A DNA stretch of 7,751 bases. Source: Bacteroidales bacterium (GTDB lineage: Bacteria; Bacteroidota; Bacteroidia; Bacteroidales; JAADGE01). The notes beneath the pieces are model-generated. The model was given only the letters and a program-made list of their open reading frames with translations, did not search any database and was not told the origin of the DNA. Position numbers and translations under genes: made by a program. Below, in pieces: positions 5,990 through 7,751 of the stretch; position 1 is the first letter of the stretch; the number at the start of each line of letters is the position of its first letter. Where the stretch lies: assembly GCA_026987795.1 (NCBI GenBank), contig JALSMF010000413.1, forward strand, positions 1 to 7,751, read 5' to 3'.

Positions 5990-6991
5990 ATGAAAAAACT
6001 CAGTTTCCTCTTTATTGTTTTAAGTATTACGATTTTTTCCTGTAAAAAATCGGGCGAATTTTATAAAATAGCCGGAGAAACACAAGGCACAACCTACCAT
6101 ATGGTATATGAAGGAGAACATCCTGATTTGAAAAAACAGGTTGATTCTTTACTGCACGTTTTTGATATGTCTTTATCTACTTACGAGCCCTACTCTACTA
6201 TTTCAAAAGTAAATCATGGAAATAACGTTGAGGTTGACGAACTTTTTATAAAGATGTTTAACAAGGCAAAAGAAGTTACCGAACATTCCGGCGGTGCTTT
6301 TGATATTACTGTAGGACCTTTAATTAATGCCTACGGTTTCGGATACGGAAAACAAGAAACCGAAATTGACAGTGCGTTAATAGACAGCCTGCTGCAATTT
6401 GTGGGTATGGATAAGGTAAAAATAGTTGATAATAAACTTATAAAAGAGGATGACAGAATTCAGATATCAGGAAATGCAATATCTCAAGGTCAGGCAGTTG
6501 ATTTTATTGCTGATTTTTTTCAAAAACAAGGTATCAAAAATTATATGATTGAAATAGGCGGAGAATTAGCCGTAAAAGGACTTAAAGACGGCAAGAAGTG
6601 GCGTGTGGGTATTGACAAACCTTATGAAGGGAATGATATTGCAGGGCAAGATTTACAGACAATTCTTGCTATAACCGATAAAGCCGTTGCAACTTCGGGA
6701 AATTACAGGAAATTTTATGTAAAAAACGGTAAGAAATATTCTCATTCTATTGACCCGCATACGGGATATCCTGCTTTTCAGAATATTTTAAGTGCAACCA
6801 TTATTGCCGACGATTGTATGACTGCCGATGCTTATGCTACTGCTTGTATGGTATCCGGTTTGGAAAAAAGCAAGGAAATTATTCGGAACAATCCGGGTTT
6901 AGATGCGTATTTTGTTTATTCTGACGAAGAAACGGGAGAATACAGGGTTTGGTTTACCGATGCCGTTAAAAAAATGATTGTTGACAATTAA
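5990..6991 (+). CDS. apbE: FAD:protein FMN transferase (ApbE), lipoprotein
   Basis: 333 residues, typical ApbE length. The enzyme moves FMN from FAD onto a Thr/Ser of target proteins such as NqrB/NqrC or RnfG/RnfD, outside the cytoplasmic membrane. A lipoprotein signal is present: MKKLSFLFIVLSITIFSC with the lipidation Cys at 18, followed by KKSG. Family motifs in order: ETQGTTYHMVY (30-40), STYEPYSTISKVN (63-75), GGAFDITVGPLINAYGFG (101-118), ISGNAISQGQAVD (159-171, at the place of the usual IAKGYAVD), EIGGELAVKG (188-197), KWRVGIDKP (203-211), ATSGNYRKF (234-242), SHSIDPHTGYPA (251-262) and MTADAYATACMVSG (277-290). The metal-binding Asp/Thr of the TADA region is kept. No nqr or rnf gene is in the window, so the substrate is encoded elsewhere. 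The ATG at 5990 is fixed by the signal peptide and the -7 box. It is a single-gene unit facing sanA. Confidence 0.96.
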   Translation: MKKLSFLFIVLSITIFSCKKSGEFYKIAGETQGTTYHMVYEGEHPDLKKQVDSLLHVFDMSLSTYEPYSTISKVNHGNNVEVDELFIKMFNKAKEVTEHSGGAFDITVGPLINAYGFGYGKQETEIDSALIDSLLQFVGMDKVKIVDNKLIKEDDRIQISGNAISQGQAVDFIADFFQKQGIKNYMIEIGGELAVKGLKDGKKWRVGIDKPYEGNDIAGQDLQTILAITDKAVATSGNYRKFYVKNGKKYSHSIDPHTGYPAFQNILSATIIADDCMTADAYATACMVSGLEKSKEIIRNNPGLDAYFVYSDEETGEYRVWFTDAVKKMIVDN

Positions 6992-7012
6992 TCTGCCTCT
7001 CGTTTAAATTAT

Positions 7013-7051
7013 TACCTTCATCAGCTTACTGAAAATTATCGGATGAAGGTA
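7013..7051. terminator. Hairpin between convergent apbE and sanA, shared terminator candidate
   Basis: TACCTTCATC (7013-7022) is perfectly complementary to GATGAAGGTA (7042-7051), with a 19-base loop. It starts 22 bases after the apbE stop. The sanA stop codon (7026-7028) lies inside the loop, so one arm codes for the sanA C-terminus. Neither side has a clean U-run directly after the stem; TTTTTT comes about 8 bases later on the plus strand and AATAATTT on the minus. It is therefore a weak intrinsic terminator or a transcript-end stabiliser. Confidence 0.5.
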
Positions 7052-7679
7052 TATAAATTTTTTCGCCGAGATATTTAGGTTTTGTATTAAGGACATAAAT
7101 ATCAAGCAATGCCTTAATGCGTGCAAAGAGTTCCCTGAACCTTATTTTAACGCCGTCAATGTTCCTGACACTTTCGGCATTGTAGGCAACGGCATCAATA
7201 CCGAAATGTTTTGCGATAAAAACAGCTCTTAAATTGTGAAACCGTTGCGAGATTATCGTAATTTTATTTTGGCCGAAAACCTCTTTGCTTCTGACAACCG
7301 AATCGAATGTTCTGAAACCTGCATAATCGGCAAAAATCCTGTTTTCGGGAACGCCCTCTTTTATTAAATCGGCTTTCATTCTTTTCGGTTCGTTATAGTT
7401 TGCTTTTCTGTTATCTCCGCTTGCAATAATGTATTTTATTTTTCCGCTTTTATAAAGCTGCACGGCAGCATTAATTCTGTATTTGTAAAATAAATTCGGG
7501 CTGCCGTCTTTCATATATTTAGAAGTTCCGAGGAGCAGACCTGTTTTATTTTCCGGCAACTCGGTTATGTCGTCATAACATAATCTCTTGTTCAACTTAA
7601 AAAGCCTTTCGCTGACTGTAAGCAATATCAGCAAAAAAAATAAGGCAAGGGCTGTGAATAATTTTATTTGTCTGAACAA
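7026..7679 (-). CDS. sanA: SanA family envelope protein (DUF218 domain)
   Basis: 217 residues. An N-terminal signal anchor (hydrophobic 8-22) precedes a DUF218 domain. The match to E. coli SanA, as I remember it, runs nearly end to end: LLLGTSKYMKDGSPNLFYKYRINAA (48-72 in parts), IIASGDNRKANYNEP (84-98), DYAGFRTFDSVVRSKEVFG (118-136), ISQRFHNLRAVFIAKHFGI (143-161), VKIRFRELFARIKALLDIY (177-195) and the C-terminal PKYLGEKIYIP (201-211). SanA is linked to the envelope barrier to vancomycin at high temperature in E. coli; its biochemical activity is not settled. The start is TTG at 7679: the next upstream in-frame codons back to the stop at 7694 hold no ATG or GTG, and no Met occurs before residue 56. 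It runs towards apbE. No leftward -7 consensus is visible between 7680 and the window end, so its promoter lies either further right or has a poor match. Confidence 0.93.
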   Translation of the reverse strand: MFRQIKLFTALALFFLLILLTVSERLFKLNKRLCYDDITELPENKTGLLLGTSKYMKDGSPNLFYKYRINAAVQLYKSGKIKYIIASGDNRKANYNEPKRMKADLIKEGVPENRIFADYAGFRTFDSVVRSKEVFGQNKITIISQRFHNLRAVFIAKHFGIDAVAYNAESVRNIDGVKIRFRELFARIKALLDIYVLNTKPKYLGEKIYIPSSDNFQ

Positions 7680-7700
7680 TTTTTTTAGAATTTATAAGAT

Positions 7701-7729
7701 CTGCGGTGTCGCTTTGAGCGACACCGCAG
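7701..7729. repeat. Perfect GC-rich inverted repeat (13-bp arms) in the sanA upstream region
   Basis: The arms CTGCGGTGTCGCT (7701-7713) and AGCGACACCGCAG (7717-7729) are exactly complementary with the three-base centre TTG. The dyad is far more GC-rich than its surroundings. Neither strand has a T-run directly after it, so it is a poor intrinsic terminator. It may be an operator, a leader hairpin for sanA, or a copy of a dispersed palindromic repeat. Its centre coincides with the -33 box of a rightward promoter. Confidence 0.85.
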
Positions 7730-7744
7730 GTAGAAATATTTTTG
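7713..7744 (+). promoter_or_regulatory. Consensus rightward promoter leaving the window
   Basis: TTTG (7713-7716), a 20-base spacer, and TATTTTTG (7737-7744) match the Bacteroidota promoter TTTG-N19-21-TAnnTTTG at all defined positions. Transcription would start near 7750, so the gene it serves begins beyond 7751. The -33 TTTG is the centre of the 7701-7729 dyad, so a protein bound there would block this promoter. Confidence 0.5.
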
Positions 7745-7751
7745 TAAATTT

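Noticed and set aside
1..7751. CRISPR array, insertion sequence, toxin-antitoxin or defence island
   Set aside because: I looked for spaced direct repeats, transposase motifs, terminal repeats and small paired genes on both strands and found none; nearly all the DNA is covered by recognisable chromosomal genes.

Overview
The window looks like ordinary chromosomal DNA of a low-GC member of the Bacteroidota, probably a Bacteroidales-type or related uncultured lineage. The evidence is that genes lack Shine-Dalgarno sequences, several upstream regions carry the Bacteroidota -7 box TAnnTTTG (twice with a TTTG -33 box at 19-20 bp), and it encodes families I know mainly or only from this phylum (a DUF3822-like protein beside rsmD, the RecD-like helicase subtype, and the NKEK...RTAQIAFK membrane protein).

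Layout, left to right. (1) 1-828, minus: N-terminal 276 codons of a RecD/Pif1-like SF1 helicase that runs off the left edge. (2) 829-965: AT-rich divergent intergenic region. (3) 966-1880, plus: membrane protein with four hydrophobic segments and a pseudopilin-like soluble domain, followed by a clear intrinsic terminator. (4) 2062-3439, plus: two-gene operon of a DUF3822-like protein and rsmD (16S rRNA guanine-N2 methyltransferase), overlapping by 14 bases. (5) 3447-3621, plus: a self-contained tRNA-Asp(GUC) unit with its own consensus promoter and a strong, probably bidirectional, terminator. (6) 5834 down to 3671, minus: operon of a GT2 glycosyltransferase and a single-POTRA Omp85-family outer-membrane protein, overlapping by 8 bases. 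(7) 5835-5989: divergent control region with a -7 box on each side and a 15-bp dyad midway. (8) 5990-6991, plus: apbE, a lipoprotein FAD:protein FMN transferase. (9) 7026-7679, minus: sanA, convergent with apbE; a hairpin overlaps its stop codon. (10) 7701-7751: a perfect 13-bp-arm GC-rich dyad whose centre is the -33 box of a consensus rightward promoter leaving the window.

Functionally this is a mix of housekeeping and cell-envelope genes: DNA repair helicase, ribosome modification, a tRNA, glycosyl transfer, outer-membrane biogenesis or transport, flavinylation of membrane redox proteins, and an envelope-barrier protein. I see no mobile element, CRISPR array, phage gene or defence system. 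The points most worth a second look are the neighbouring pseudopilin-like and DUF3822-like proteins (the latter resembling a degenerate PilM/GspL-type actin fold), the extra membrane region on the former, the operator-like dyad centred on a -33 box at the right edge, and TTG starts on two envelope genes.
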